Assembly: GCF_000002875.2 (NCBI RefSeq)
Contig: NC_009401.2
Coordinates: 603,341 to 667,340, forward strand
Direction: 5' to 3'
DNA: 64,000 nt
Origin: Leishmania infantum JPCM5
Taxonomy: Eukaryota; Euglenozoa; Kinetoplastea; Trypanosomatida; Trypanosomatidae
Of the stretch, positions 40,352-50,476 are shown one piece after another (positions within the stretch are counted from its first letter, which is position 1; the number at the start of each line of letters is the position of its first letter). A program made the position numbers and the translations under genes. The notes beneath the pieces were generated by a model. The model saw nothing but the letters and a program-made list of their open reading frames with translations, was not told the origin of the DNA and did not search any database.

Positions 40352-41071
40352 ATGCAGAGCAAGCAGCACGACATAACCGAACACCATGCGGAGACACTAC
40401 GGCGAAAGGAAGATGTCTTTGCTAGACTCTCGCGACGGCGCCCGACATCACTGAGCTCGCCCGCGTTTGAGGCTGTAGTGACACGTCTACAAGACGAGGA
40501 GGCTCAGTGCACCTTTCTGCCTCGCGTGAACCACACGTACGATGCCGCACTGATGCGCTGGGCCGCCGACTCGGACGTCTTCACTCGTCTCTCTGGTCAC
40601 GCGAAGTGTCAGCGGCAGCAGCGGGAAAATGCGGCAGAGCTGAAGCGGAGGGCCGACGCCGCAGAAGTGGACGAGTGGCACGCCAAGTTTCGAACAATGC
40701 CTTTCCCGAGACACCTGTACGCCCACGCTCGCTCCCATAATCGTCACACCACGGCCTCGGCTACGGACCGCATCGCAGCGCATGGTGTTTCGCTACAGGC
40801 ATCCACGGCAAAGAAGGGCACGCACATCATCTCCGCATTGCACAGTGGCAGACGACTTGCAGACGGCGCAGGCGCATGCAGAAGGACACTCTCGGAGGAC
40901 TGCATTCCGCCCGCCGCATGCCAAGGGACGGCTCCTCTGACTCTCGCGCGGGCGGAAGTGTGGCTTTCCCGCATGCGCACCGCCCATCTGTCACATGCGC
41001 ATCCCCGCAGTGTGCAAGAGGCGCGGCGTGAACACAGCGAGACTGTGTGCGAGTGGCCGAAGGAGTCCTAG
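40352..41071 (+). CDS. Trypanosomatid 'CTFxPxI/V-VFxRL' motif protein
   Basis: 239 aa, basic. It carries the pattern 'VFARLSRRRPTSLSSPAFE' (residues about 22-40), 'CTFLPRVN' (about 53-60) and a second 'VFTRLSGHAK' (about 77-86). In kinetoplastid proteins, many of them cytoskeletal or flagellar, a repeated 'VFxRLY ... CTFxPxI' unit is common, and this looks like one and a half such units. The second half is His/Arg/Ala-rich without a domain. Start is the ATG in 'gatgaATGcagagc'; an overlapping ATG four bases upstream is in another frame and closes quickly. Function not known. Confidence 0.75.
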   Translation: MQSKQHDITEHHAETLRRKEDVFARLSRRRPTSLSSPAFEAVVTRLQDEEAQCTFLPRVNHTYDAALMRWAADSDVFTRLSGHAKCQRQQRENAAELKRRADAAEVDEWHAKFRTMPFPRHLYAHARSHNRHTTASATDRIAAHGVSLQASTAKKGTHIISALHSGRRLADGAGACRRTLSEDCIPPAACQGTAPLTLARAEVWLSRMRTAHLSHAHPRSVQEARREHSETVCEWPKES

Positions 41072-42290
41072 CGTCTTCTCTCCCTCTTCATCTTTGACTG
41101 TGCTTAACCGCTGCTACGAGAGGGCTTCAGTGCTCGATGCGGCGCATGCCACGGGCACGTGCAGCGGTGTAACAGATACCCACTAGACAATAATCTAGAC
41201 TGCTGTGTGCTTCTCTTCTTGTTGCGTGATTCGGGTGGCAAACCCTTTGCTGCGGCGGTGCCGCTCATCGGGGCACACACATTCCCACGTGCGCGGAAAG
41301 CGGAGCGAACAGCTGTCTACGGCTGACGACAACTGGTGTCTCTGCTCTCCGTGCACGAAAAGAGTCCCAGACAAAACGAGGCAAAGAAAATACGTAGGCC
41401 ATCATGTGTGCTGCTATGCAGCCTTCGTGGACTATCCGCTTGAAACATCGCCCTACTGCGCATCTCATCCATGCCTTGTTGTTCCAACTTCGCGCCTGTG
41501 TCGTGGCTCGTTTTTTTTTTTTGCATCTTGCCCCCCATGACGATGCAGGGTCATCTCACCGCGGTATCAGTGCCACCGTATCCACTCTTTGTGTGAATGC
41601 CAAGAGCCTGCACCGCCTGCCCTCGGGTACGGTTGCGGACTCTTGGTGCTGCCGGACAGGTCTGGGCTGCTGCCGTGCCGAAGGGACGTGCGGCCATAAT
41701 GACCACGCTTGTAGGAGCTCACTAGGCATCATGCCGACGATTCAACAGAGCTACGCATCCACCTCCTCTTTTTATGCCTTTGCTGCATTGCGCGGATGCT
41801 GAGCGTCATTCTGGACCGATCCTTCGCTGTACACAGTATAATTGAAGTGGGCTAAGCGACGCCAAACGGTGTTGGCTGACCCTGCTGCTTGACATTGCCG
41901 TGAGTGCAACAGAGTCAAGGTGAGCTGCGGTTGTGTGTGTATGCGCATACTGGCTGACTTGCTCGTGGCGGAAATGTATGCATGTCTGGCAAACGAAGGG
42001 GAGCAGATTCCACACGACTCCAGCGCTTGCATTCGTCTCCATCTCTCGCCGGTGACGGCCGCCCTTCACACGCCATACGGTCACCGCGTTGCTGGCTGCT
42101 GAAGTATTTCTGCTCTCTGCCCCTCCGCGTCTACAGTGGCTATCCCTCTTCCAGCACTTCACCACTACCCTCCTCTCATCCGCCCATATTTCTCACCCCC
42201 CACTCGTTCGAACACGCGCACTTCTACCCGCCGTCAGCAGCAACCAACCATTCACCCCCAGCATTGATGGCTGCGCTGCTTTGAAGACCG
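41072..42290. other. Intergenic/UTR region
   Basis: About 1.2 kb, no gene recognised. A T run lies near 41511-41522; the last 180 bases are pyrimidine-rich and probably hold the splice acceptor of the transporter gene. Confidence 0.6.
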
Positions 42291-43838
42291 ATGCTAACCG
42301 GATCTGATGTTCTGCAAACGCGAGAGAGGGGGCTTGAAGGCGCCCAGGAGTCTATGCTGCCCTCATTCCCTTCGATTCAGGATGCAAAGAAGTTCGGCGG
42401 CAGCCATCTACCAGACTCTGTCAGTGTGGCGGAGAACTGCAGAGACGGCAGCGAGTCGGATGATGTCATCAAAGCAACGCCGTTTCGCTTCGTCATCGTG
42501 GCGCTGTTCGCTGCCTTTGGCTTCATCAACCAAGTGCAGTACGTCGCGTTTGCCTCGATCACTCGCGAGACACAAACTTACTTCGGCGTCAGCGCTCTCG
42601 AGGTGAACCTCCTCATCCTTCTTATTCCGATCGTCTACGTGCTTGGTGTGATACCCGGCTGCTTTGTGTACAATAAGGTAGGTCTGCGCTATGGCATGAT
42701 CATCGGCGCGGCACTGAACGCCCTCGCTTCGGTACTGAAGCTCGTTGCCGTCTGGGCCCCCAAGTACCCTCTCCTCGTCGTTGCCCAGGTGTTCGTGGCA
42801 GGAGGGCAGATTCTCTTCCTGAGCCTGCCCCCTCTCATCGCCGGCATTTGGTTCCCCCCGAATGAGCGAACAGTGGCGACGGCGGTAGCGTCGCTGATGG
42901 GGTTTGCCGGCATGGCGGTCGGCATGTTCTACTCACCGAACGTTATCTTTCTGCCGGACCATAACACTCGGAAGGAGTGGGGTGCGTCGATGGGGTCGCA
43001 ATTCGGCTTTTCCACGTTGGTGCTGCTCCTCATGCTGGCTCTCGCAAGCGACAAGCCCAAGCACCGTCCCTCGTTCACGTCCACGGAACACTACAAACTG
43101 CCGCTGCTCAAGTTCCTGAAGTCGCAGTTTCAGCACTTAAACTTTGTGCTCCTGACGGTTGCCTTCGGTCTGATTACAGGCTTCTTCACGGCCGTCGCCG
43201 GGATACTGGCGCAGCTCTTAGAACCCTTCGGCATTAGCGAGACCAAGTCAGGCATTCTCGCCTTCTCTGGCATTCTAGGTGGCGCCGCGAACTGCGCACT
43301 CGTAGGCACCTTTGTGGATCGAACGCATTACTACAAATGCACAGCGCTGACACTCGCGGCAATCTCGACAGCGCTGTTACTCGTGGTAGTTATCGTCGCC
43401 AAGGCGCCGACCAATTTGGGCGCGGTGACGCTTGCCTTCTACATCTTAGTCCCGTTTCTCGCGTTTGTGGTGCTGCCGATTGTGCCAGTGGTGATGGAGC
43501 TGGCGGTGGAGCTAACATACCCCTGCCCTGAGACCGTATCATCTACCATCGTTCTCGCTTCGATGTGCTTCGTGTCTTTTGCGGGCATGGTTGTCTTTTC
43601 TCTTATTCTCGGAGACAAGCCAACTATGGACAGTAGCCTCTACGTTCTCCTCATCACCCTTCTCGTGTCCGCAGTGAGCCTTGGGATGCTGTTCTTTGTA
43701 AAGGAGCAGCTGCGCCGGAAGGCCCAGGACAAAATCCTTTGCGAGACCGGGAACGGGAGCGCTTCTCAGGCCGTCAAGCGCCCGACTGCAGAAACGGATG
43801 TGCCCGCAGCTGATGCGCGAGCGCAAAGTCCATTATAG
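42291..43838 (+). CDS. FLVCR/SLC49-like major facilitator transporter
   Basis: 515 aa with 12 predicted membrane spans from about residue 65 to 470. The first half is the FLVCR-like part: 'FRFVIVALFAAFGFINQVQ', 'FGVSALEVNLLILLIPIVY', 'VGLRYGMIIGAALNALASV', and the 'LPPLIAGIWFPPNERTVAT' segment that corresponds to FLVCR 'WFGPKE'. Human FLVCR1 and FLVCR2 move choline and have been linked to heme; in Leishmania an FLVCR homologue has been reported to take up porphyrin/heme. The substrate of this copy is not decided by sequence. N-terminus (1-60) is hydrophilic and cytosolic, C-terminus (about 475-515) is polar. Start is the first ATG of the frame. A ferrochelatase gene lies 11.3 kb downstream. 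Confidence 0.88.
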   Translation: MLTGSDVLQTRERGLEGAQESMLPSFPSIQDAKKFGGSHLPDSVSVAENCRDGSESDDVIKATPFRFVIVALFAAFGFINQVQYVAFASITRETQTYFGVSALEVNLLILLIPIVYVLGVIPGCFVYNKVGLRYGMIIGAALNALASVLKLVAVWAPKYPLLVVAQVFVAGGQILFLSLPPLIAGIWFPPNERTVATAVASLMGFAGMAVGMFYSPNVIFLPDHNTRKEWGASMGSQFGFSTLVLLLMLALASDKPKHRPSFTSTEHYKLPLLKFLKSQFQHLNFVLLTVAFGLITGFFTAVAGILAQLLEPFGISETKSGILAFSGILGGAANCALVGTFVDRTHYYKCTALTLAAISTALLLVVVIVAKAPTNLGAVTLAFYILVPFLAFVVLPIVPVVMELAVELTYPCPETVSSTIVLASMCFVSFAGMVVFSLILGDKPTMDSSLYVLLITLLVSAVSLGMLFFVKEQLRRKAQDKILCETGNGSASQAVKRPTAETDVPAADARAQSPL

Positions 43839-45104
43839 AGCGCTTCTCGTGCCATCGCTCACGGCGTTCATGAGCTCAGGAGACCACAGGTGACTTGAGC
43901 GGCACTGTTGCTTCTCTCTTTCCAGCTTGCTGTCGTTTTCGTTCTGCTTTTCTTTTATTGTGGAGGGACGCGTCGTTCCGTCGGCTTCCCTCCTCCTACG
44001 CCTCTGAGCGCCTGATGCTGCTGCCTCCCCATTTGCCTGCGTTGTCAAACTTTGCTCGCTTGTTCTCCCCCCATGATGACGGCGGGGGCACACACACACA
44101 CACACAGAGACCGCTCTCCGTGCGTGGCGTCTGAGGGTCCCGCACCCAGCTCTCCGTGTGGAAGGCGGCCGAGCAGCCCCCCTCCTCCTGCTGTATCCCT
44201 GCCAAATGCCGAACCGCCTGCGGTGCGGACATGGCCAAGTGCCGACGACGTGTGGGAGGTCTGGGCGCCGTGTGGGAGCGACGTGTGGGGCGGGTGGTGG
44301 GTGGGTAGAGCTTGCGGCAGGGGGTCGTGCTCTCCGATGCCTGAGCCGGCGCAATGCTGGAAGGCGTGCGTCCAGGGCTGCGTCGCACGACGCGATGGGT
44401 GGCCTGTGGCAGGGCCGGTGGGGTGCGGCGTTCAGCTGAGTTTCGTATTTTTGCTTGCCTGTGTGCTTGTCTCTCTCTTCGTCGTGCGGTATGAGTGGGG
44501 CCTCTTCCTCAGGGTGGGGCTCAACCGCTGAAAAGAAGCGCAGAGAAAAAAAATTACGAGTCGTGATGGAAGGCGGAAAAGACCGTCGATAGGCAACAGG
44601 AAGAGCGCCTACGGCTCGCAATTCTTGAAGCAGTGCGGATGGATTCGAAGGAAATCCATAGAGGACTGCTGCGTGTTCTCTCGCGCATATGCCATCGAAG
44701 GCGCTCGCTGCGTACCCGTTGATGCCCGCTCGCGTGCCTCCGTTGTGAGCGTTCGCGAAGGTCGTGAAGTTCTTAGAAAACCACGTTCCGAGGCATACAG
44801 CAACGAATACACCCACCCACATACACGTGCGCGCACACACACACACACCCATGTACACCCGCTCGCTGTCTCGCTCCATTCATGCGTTGAGCTGCTCGCC
44901 TCTCTCTGTTCTTCCTTCGTCATCTTCCTGCTTGCTGGGTGACGTGTCACCATTGATTCAACAGGCGCCACGCGTGCCTCTGATTCTCTACCTCTCGATG
45001 TGTCTACCCGTGGGGGGCGATCAAACGCCCACCGCTCTTGCGCACCTTCTCTTCCCACTTCTTGTCGCCTTGTCGGAGACGCCCATCATCATCGGCATTG
45101 CCTC
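43839..45104. other. Intergenic region carrying repeat-element copy 3
   Basis: About 1.27 kb with the dispersed element at 44072-44430 and CA microsatellites near 44089-44107 and 44835-44850. No gene recognised. Confidence 0.6.
44072..44430 (+). mobile_element. Dispersed ~350 bp element, copy 3, 3'-truncated (SIDER-like)
   Basis: Begins like copy 2 ('tgatgacggcg', CA microsatellite, 'gagaccgctctccgtgcgtg') and matches copies 1 and 2 to 'gccggtggggtgcgg', where similarity stops and unrelated sequence follows. A few substitutions, for example ctcctcctg for ctccccctg and gggtagagc for gggtggagc. Same + orientation. Confidence 0.65.
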
Positions 45105-48100
45105 ATGCAGTACCTTCTCCTGGCGAGCTCCTGCGCCGACACCTTTCAGAGTTGGTCACCGACTCAAATCGCTGTCACCCGCAATGACGGAGCTCCTTTT
45201 TTCAGTCCAGGGCCCGCAAACGCTCTGCGCCGCGGCTGCTATCGATTCGTCGGGAGTCGCCCAGTGCTGATTAGCTGGGTCGTCCTCGTGTGCCTCAGCA
45301 CTGCGATGGCGCTGGCGATACAGCCACGATACGACTTAGGCGTTGCCACTTACACTACTCTGTATGCGCTACAGTTAATCTGCCTCGCGTTCTTTTGGGT
45401 GCGCATGGTGGCAGAGATCATTGCCGGTGGGCTCCTCGGGGGCTCACACGGCTTCCTGCGCAGCGTGTGGAACTGGGTCGAGGTCGGGGCAAACGTCTTT
45501 GGCCTCCTCCAGGTGATTCCTCCGATGTTCCACATCCGCTGGATGCGGGCTTTCGCGGCAGCGCGCCCATTGCGCTTCTTTGTTTTTGTGCCGTGGTGGA
45601 GGGAGCAGCTGGTCCCTCTTTGCCGCGCCTTTCCGCGGTTGCTCGACGTGATGATCACCCTGGGCCTGTGCCTCTTGGCCCTGGGGCTCACCGGTGTCAT
45701 GGGGGTGGGCGGGGAGCTCCACCAGCGCTGCTACATCACAAATACCACCGGCTCTAGCCCGTACGAAAACCTGACGCTACCTTTTCTGTTGCGCAACATC
45801 TCGGCGGCCTGCGGCGTGGGCTTCTCGTGTCCCACCGTCTCTGCGGAAGTGACCGTGCAGTGCCTGGCCATAGCGCACGCTCACCGCGATCGCTTCTTCA
45901 CGTACGACAATGCTGGGGCTGCGCTGCTGCTCATGTTCAAGGTGGCATCGATGGACATGTGGTTTGAAAACCTGGAAGATATCATGAACGTCAAAGGCGC
46001 CAGCGCCGCGCTGTACCTCGTCGTCGTCGCCCTCGTCTCCCTGTTCCTATTCGTACTCCTCACAAGCGTGGTGCACGGCGCCTACGCGCCGGTCGACACA
46101 TGGTGCGCGCCCTCCTTTACTGCGAAGGTGGGGCCAGCAGCACGGCAGCGGCAGGACTGCGGCGTGCAGACACTACCAGCATGGCCGAAGACGCGACAGC
46201 ACTGCTCAGCACGACCGACGCACGCGCACCAGCGCACGCACTCCATGGATGACGGCAGAGAGGTGGAGGGGGATGTGCGAAGACAAAACCCGCTGAGTGG
46301 CGACGGCGGTGGTCAACAGGCACCACTATACGCCTCGCGCATTCCCGCAGAGGGCACCCTTGTCGCGCGTGAATTTCCCCGTCACATGCGCGACTTTGAG
46401 CGCGATCTTCACGTGCTGGGGTTTCGGGCAGCGCTGCGTGCTCTCGAGGCGACCACCACCACCGGCGCTGGTGGCGCACCCCTGCTTCCTCTCATGGCGT
46501 CTCTGGTGGACAGCCTCCCATTTGTGATTCTCCTTATGGTGCTCTCCGTGAGCAGCGTCATGCTGCTCGCAGTGGTATCGACATCCACGCCTGACTCGGC
46601 GGCCCGCCTTCTTCACGCGATTTCTGCGTCACTGGCGGTCTTCTTCATCGTCCCCGCTGTGCTCCGGCTCATGGGGTTCGGATTGGTGCGGGCGTCAGTT
46701 GATGTCTGGAACTATGCGGACCTTCTCGCCGCCGTGAGTGGTGTTTTGGAGCTGGCCGCTCCCTCACTCTTTAATTATCGCGTTGTTGGCGCGGTGCGGG
46801 TGCTCCGCTGCGTCCGCGTTGCCAAGTACCTCTGTCCTCTTTACCGGTACGAGTACCGCCTCAAAGGTCTCCTCAGTCTTCTTCTTCTTACATCCGCGAC
46901 ACTTACGCTGTACGCGTTGTTGGGCATGCAACTATTTGCAGGAACCTACGACGCAGGAGCAGCACCGGCGCCGATCCGAAACGGAGACTTCAACACCGCC
47001 TGGACCGCGCTGCTCGCTTGCTTTCGCGCCTTCACAGGTGACATGTGGACGCGTTACATGGTCGCGGTGAGCGAGGGCGGCACCATCGCGACTGGATCGC
47101 TGTTCTTTCTCTCGCTGCAGCTCTTCTCCCGTATGATGCTTTTCGCAGTTGGCAGCTCTATTATTATTCTCGGATCACGCGACGCGGCCCGCGACGAGGA
47201 CGCGCTCTGCAGTAACGCGTTCCCGCCGCTGCTGCTGCTGCCTCCGCTGAAAAAAGATGATACCACGGCCGCGGGCGCCGCCGTTGACACTCGCAATGGC
47301 GCCAGGGACCTCTCGCCGTCACCAGACGCCGGTGCCACAGCCGATCGGTGGCGACGGCGCCGCCGTCCAGGCCGCCAAGCTGCTGAGCTGGCCACAGAGA
47401 AGCGCCTTCGCGTACGCGGGGATGCCTTTCTGTTCGTCGGTCCTATGAATCCCGTGCGTATCCTGCTGCTGCGCGTGCTTGGATCCCCCTTCTACACACT
47501 CATCAGCACACTGTGCGTCGCAATCGGCGTCGTTGCCCTCTTCTTTGAGCGACGCCACCTCGACGCCGACACCGAACGCACGCTTCACCTCGTCAACATC
47601 GTCTGCCTCGTGGTGTTCGTCGTGGAGATGGTTATGAAGTGGCTTGCCTACGGCGTCGTAACACAAGGTTGGAGCGACGGCGAGGATCACTACCGGGAAG
47701 CACGCCCACGGTACATGCCTGCCTACTTTCGGTATCCGCTCAACTGGGTCGATTTCGCCGCTAACGGTCTCGCCCTTGCCGCCGTTGCCTACCCGCCTCT
47801 CCGTGTCGGTCGGGTTATTCGCACTCCCCGTCTCTTCACCACACAAGAGCGCCCAAACAAGTCGTTCGTGGAGCTTGTGAAGGTCTTGCGGTGTACGATG
47901 AGGGTCGCTCCGCTCATATTTTTTCTCTACGTCGCGTTTGCAGTGACCGCCATGCAGATGTTTGCCGGCGGACTCTTCCGTTGCAGCGATGCCGCCGTCA
48001 CTACTTCGGCCGACTGCTTTGGCGACTACAACACCACCGTGATGGGGTACACGGGGCCCACAACTAGTGTGCGGAAGCGGAGGTGGGTGCGGGCGGGTTT

Positions 48101-49841
48101 CCATTACGACGCTTTTGGGCCCGCGCTCCTCTCGGTATTTGCCATGACGACGGTGAACCACTGGGGGAATTTCATGGACGATGCCATGGCGATCACGCAC
48201 ACGATGACGACTTACAACCATTCCGGTTACTGTGTCGTTTTTTTCATTGTCGCGCTACTGCTCATCCGCTTCTTTGCTGTCCGTACAATGGCGGCAGTCT
48301 TCATTGCTGAGCTGCGGGGCGTCGTGATGGACTCTCTGGGTACGGCGCAGCGCACGCCGCATCAGATCCGATTTGTTGTTTCGCGCGAGTGTATTGCCCA
48401 CCTGACGCAACTGCAGCGTCTCCTTCCGCCGTTACCCACCGCTGTGAGCCGACTGTGCCACCGCATCCTCTCGGCCCAGCCGGCCCACTTGCCGATCACC
48501 GTCTTCGACGCTGTTGTGCAAGGCGTGCTCGTGGTTGTGTGCGGGTTTGTAGCCGCCACTCGCGCTGGCGAATCGCTGTGGCAGAAACGCATGATTGTGG
48601 CGGTGGACTGCGTCGCGGTAGCGCTGTGCGGAGCGGAAGTGCTGCTGGGGATGTTGGCCTACGGTGTGCGGTACCTGACTCGGGCGTCGTATGCGGCAGA
48701 TGTGGTGCTTTTCGCTCTCATGGTCGTCGGCGTCGCGTCGCCATCGCTGCGCTTCGTGACCGTGGTGATCTTCGTGAAGCTGATCAAGGCCGCCAGCACA
48801 GGCCTGGCGCTGCTGCCTGCCAAACGCCATATTCGAATGTTGCTTAGCTCCGGCGCGCTTGCTCTACTCGTCCTCCATGCGTACGCAGTGGTGGGCACGC
48901 TACTGCTTGGCGACATCGCCCCTGACGGCGTCTACCTGACCGAAAAGCGCAACTTCAGCACCGTAATCCGGTCACTGCTGGTGCTGTTGGACTGCAGCAC
49001 CTTTGACCAATGGCACCTTGTCATGCACGCATGCTTTGACGGCGCCGCGTGTCACAGCGATGCCTCCGCCACGTGCGGCCACACCTACAGCGCCGTGATC
49101 TTTTTTGTCTCATTCATCGTCATCGAGAGCCTCGTTGTGAGCCAGCTCATGCTGGCGTCGGCCGTCGTCGTCTTCACGGTTCCCCTCTTCACCGACGTTA
49201 TTCAGCCTTTTGTAGACGTGCGGCGCGCCTGGCAGAGAGGCGTCGGCGCCGGCGAGCCCACGTGCGACTTTGACACGTTGCTGACTTTACTCCCTCGCTT
49301 CCCGGCCTCACTGACGGACGGCATTACCAGTGAGACCTCCAGCAAGGCCGATCTCATGGCATTTCTCTCCTCGCTGCGCCTTCCTCTCGATGAGCACCTG
49401 AGACTGCGGTACGCAGACGTTCTTCGCGGCTTTGCGTACCGCAAGTACAAGGTCGATCTGGACGACGACCGCGCCTGCTCGTCCGCGCGCGATAGACGGA
49501 TGTACCTCACCGCTGGTGAGTACTATGGCCAACTGCTGGTGCAACGGTACTGCGACGAGATGTCTCGTCTGACGCACTCCTCCGTTGGCGACGCGCGCAC
49601 GCTTAGCACTGGGCCGCCGGCTGCCACGCCTTCATATGACGGCGTTGGAGACCACGACGTGCTCCGCGTCCACGGAGACGACACTCTCGTGCCCAAGGGC
49701 GCGCTGCCCATCCCAAGCTCCAACGTCTTTCTCTACACGTTCCCCAGCGAGAGCAACGAGGACGGTGTCTTCCCCCCCCACATCGTAGAAGAGCAGAGCG
49801 GAAAACAGCGAGGGACGGGATGGCGAGGAGGCCCCACGTGA
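45105..49841 (+). CDS. Four-domain voltage-gated-like cation (calcium) channel
   Basis: 1578 aa from the first ATG of the frame. It has the 4 x 6-TM layout of Cav/Nav/NALCN channels. Pore loops: domain I 'FKVASMDMWFE' (D284), domain II 'FRAFTGDMWTRYM' (D646), domain III 'FAMTTVNHWGNFM' (N1018), domain IV 'LDCSTFDQWHLVM' (D1301). The residue two before the pore Trp sets selectivity, and the set here is D/D/N/D rather than E/E/E/E of Cav channels. S4 segments are poor in regularly spaced Arg/Lys: domain II 'VVGAVRVLRCVRVAKYL' is the best, domain IV 'VTVVIFVKLIKAAS' has two Lys, and domain I 'RWMRAFAAARPLRF' is short, so voltage sensing may be weak. Loop I-II is His/Gln-rich. Trypanosomatid relatives sit in the flagellar or plasma membrane. 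Confidence 0.87.
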   Translation: MQYLLLASSCADTFQSWSPTQIAVTRNDGAPFFSPGPANALRRGCYRFVGSRPVLISWVVLVCLSTAMALAIQPRYDLGVATYTTLYALQLICLAFFWVRMVAEIIAGGLLGGSHGFLRSVWNWVEVGANVFGLLQVIPPMFHIRWMRAFAAARPLRFFVFVPWWREQLVPLCRAFPRLLDVMITLGLCLLALGLTGVMGVGGELHQRCYITNTTGSSPYENLTLPFLLRNISAACGVGFSCPTVSAEVTVQCLAIAHAHRDRFFTYDNAGAALLLMFKVASMDMWFENLEDIMNVKGASAALYLVVVALVSLFLFVLLTSVVHGAYAPVDTWCAPSFTAKVGPAARQRQDCGVQTLPAWPKTRQHCSARPTHAHQRTHSMDDGREVEGDVRRQNPLSGDGGGQQAPLYASRIPAEGTLVAREFPRHMRDFERDLHVLGFRAALRALEATTTTGAGGAPLLPLMASLVDSLPFVILLMVLSVSSVMLLAVVSTSTPDSAARLLHAISASLAVFFIVPAVLRLMGFGLVRASVDVWNYADLLAAVSGVLELAAPSLFNYRVVGAVRVLRCVRVAKYLCPLYRYEYRLKGLLSLLLLTSATLTLYALLGMQLFAGTYDAGAAPAPIRNGDFNTAWTALLACFRAFTGDMWTRYMVAVSEGGTIATGSLFFLSLQLFSRMMLFAVGSSIIILGSRDAARDEDALCSNAFPPLLLLPPLKKDDTTAAGAAVDTRNGARDLSPSPDAGATADRWRRRRRPGRQAAELATEKRLRVRGDAFLFVGPMNPVRILLLRVLGSPFYTLISTLCVAIGVVALFFERRHLDADTERTLHLVNIVCLVVFVVEMVMKWLAYGVVTQGWSDGEDHYREARPRYMPAYFRYPLNWVDFAANGLALAAVAYPPLRVGRVIRTPRLFTTQERPNKSFVELVKVLRCTMRVAPLIFFLYVAFAVTAMQMFAGGLFRCSDAAVTTSADCFGDYNTTVMGYTGPTTSVRKRRWVRAGFHYDAFGPALLSVFAMTTVNHWGNFMDDAMAITHTMTTYNHSGYCVVFFIVALLLIRFFAVRTMAAVFIAELRGVVMDSLGTAQRTPHQIRFVVSRECIAHLTQLQRLLPPLPTAVSRLCHRILSAQPAHLPITVFDAVVQGVLVVVCGFVAATRAGESLWQKRMIVAVDCVAVALCGAEVLLGMLAYGVRYLTRASYAADVVLFALMVVGVASPSLRFVTVVIFVKLIKAASTGLALLPAKRHIRMLLSSGALALLVLHAYAVVGTLLLGDIAPDGVYLTEKRNFSTVIRSLLVLLDCSTFDQWHLVMHACFDGAACHSDASATCGHTYSAVIFFVSFIVIESLVVSQLMLASAVVVFTVPLFTDVIQPFVDVRRAWQRGVGAGEPTCDFDTLLTLLPRFPASLTDGITSETSSKADLMAFLSSLRLPLDEHLRLRYADVLRGFAYRKYKVDLDDDRACSSARDRRMYLTAGEYYGQLLVQRYCDEMSRLTHSSVGDARTLSTGPPAATPSYDGVGDHDVLRVHGDDTLVPKGALPIPSSNVFLYTFPSESNEDGVFPPHIVEEQSGKQRGTGWRGGPT

Positions 49842-50476
49842 CGCACTATTCAGATGTAAATGTGTACTTGAGCATCAGCGCACAGGACAGTGTGATCACA
49901 CTCACAGACAGTTTTGGCCGCGCCCAGCGTGAAGCGACGCCGATGATAACCTCAGGCAAAACACCTGAGCGTAGTCGAAGCGACTAGGCGCAGCGTGAAA
50001 ATCGGTGCCGTAGGGAGAAACGGTGGTGCGCCACTCGTCTTGCGAAAGTCCTGTATTCTGCGTAGCCGGGGGCCCATTGGTGATGCCGCGCGGAACTGGC
50101 GCGCTTGCGGGGACCCGTGGTCGATGACTGGTTCTCCCAAGGCCGCATGCCCGAGACGCATCGCGCACTTGTTCTCACCTTCATCAGGCGCCCGCCTTCA
50201 ACTCTGCTCTGCATGTGCCTGTGCCTGCGTGTGCGGGCGCTCTTGTTCACAGGCGCACCACTGCCGAGTGCAAGCGTCTCCATTCTCTCTTCCTCTCATC
50301 CTGCCTTTCTTTCTTTTCCACGGTGCCACCACGCCCCGTCATGCGCGCTGCAGAGTTCTACGACAGACGACGAGCCGGCGGACCACTGTGATGAAAGTGG
50401 TGGGGCTGCCTTTGGTGCACACACTCACTAAAACACGGGCCCAAGTGCCACTTGGGCTCCCCATCCCCTCTGCGCA
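49842..50476. other. Intergenic/UTR region
   Basis: About 630 bases with no gene recognised; pyrimidine-rich near 50281-50320 upstream of the TBC gene. Confidence 0.6.

Noticed and set aside
45000..45104. GTG-initiated extension of the channel gene
   Set aside because: Trypanosomatid nuclear genes start at ATG; the first ATG in frame is at 45105.
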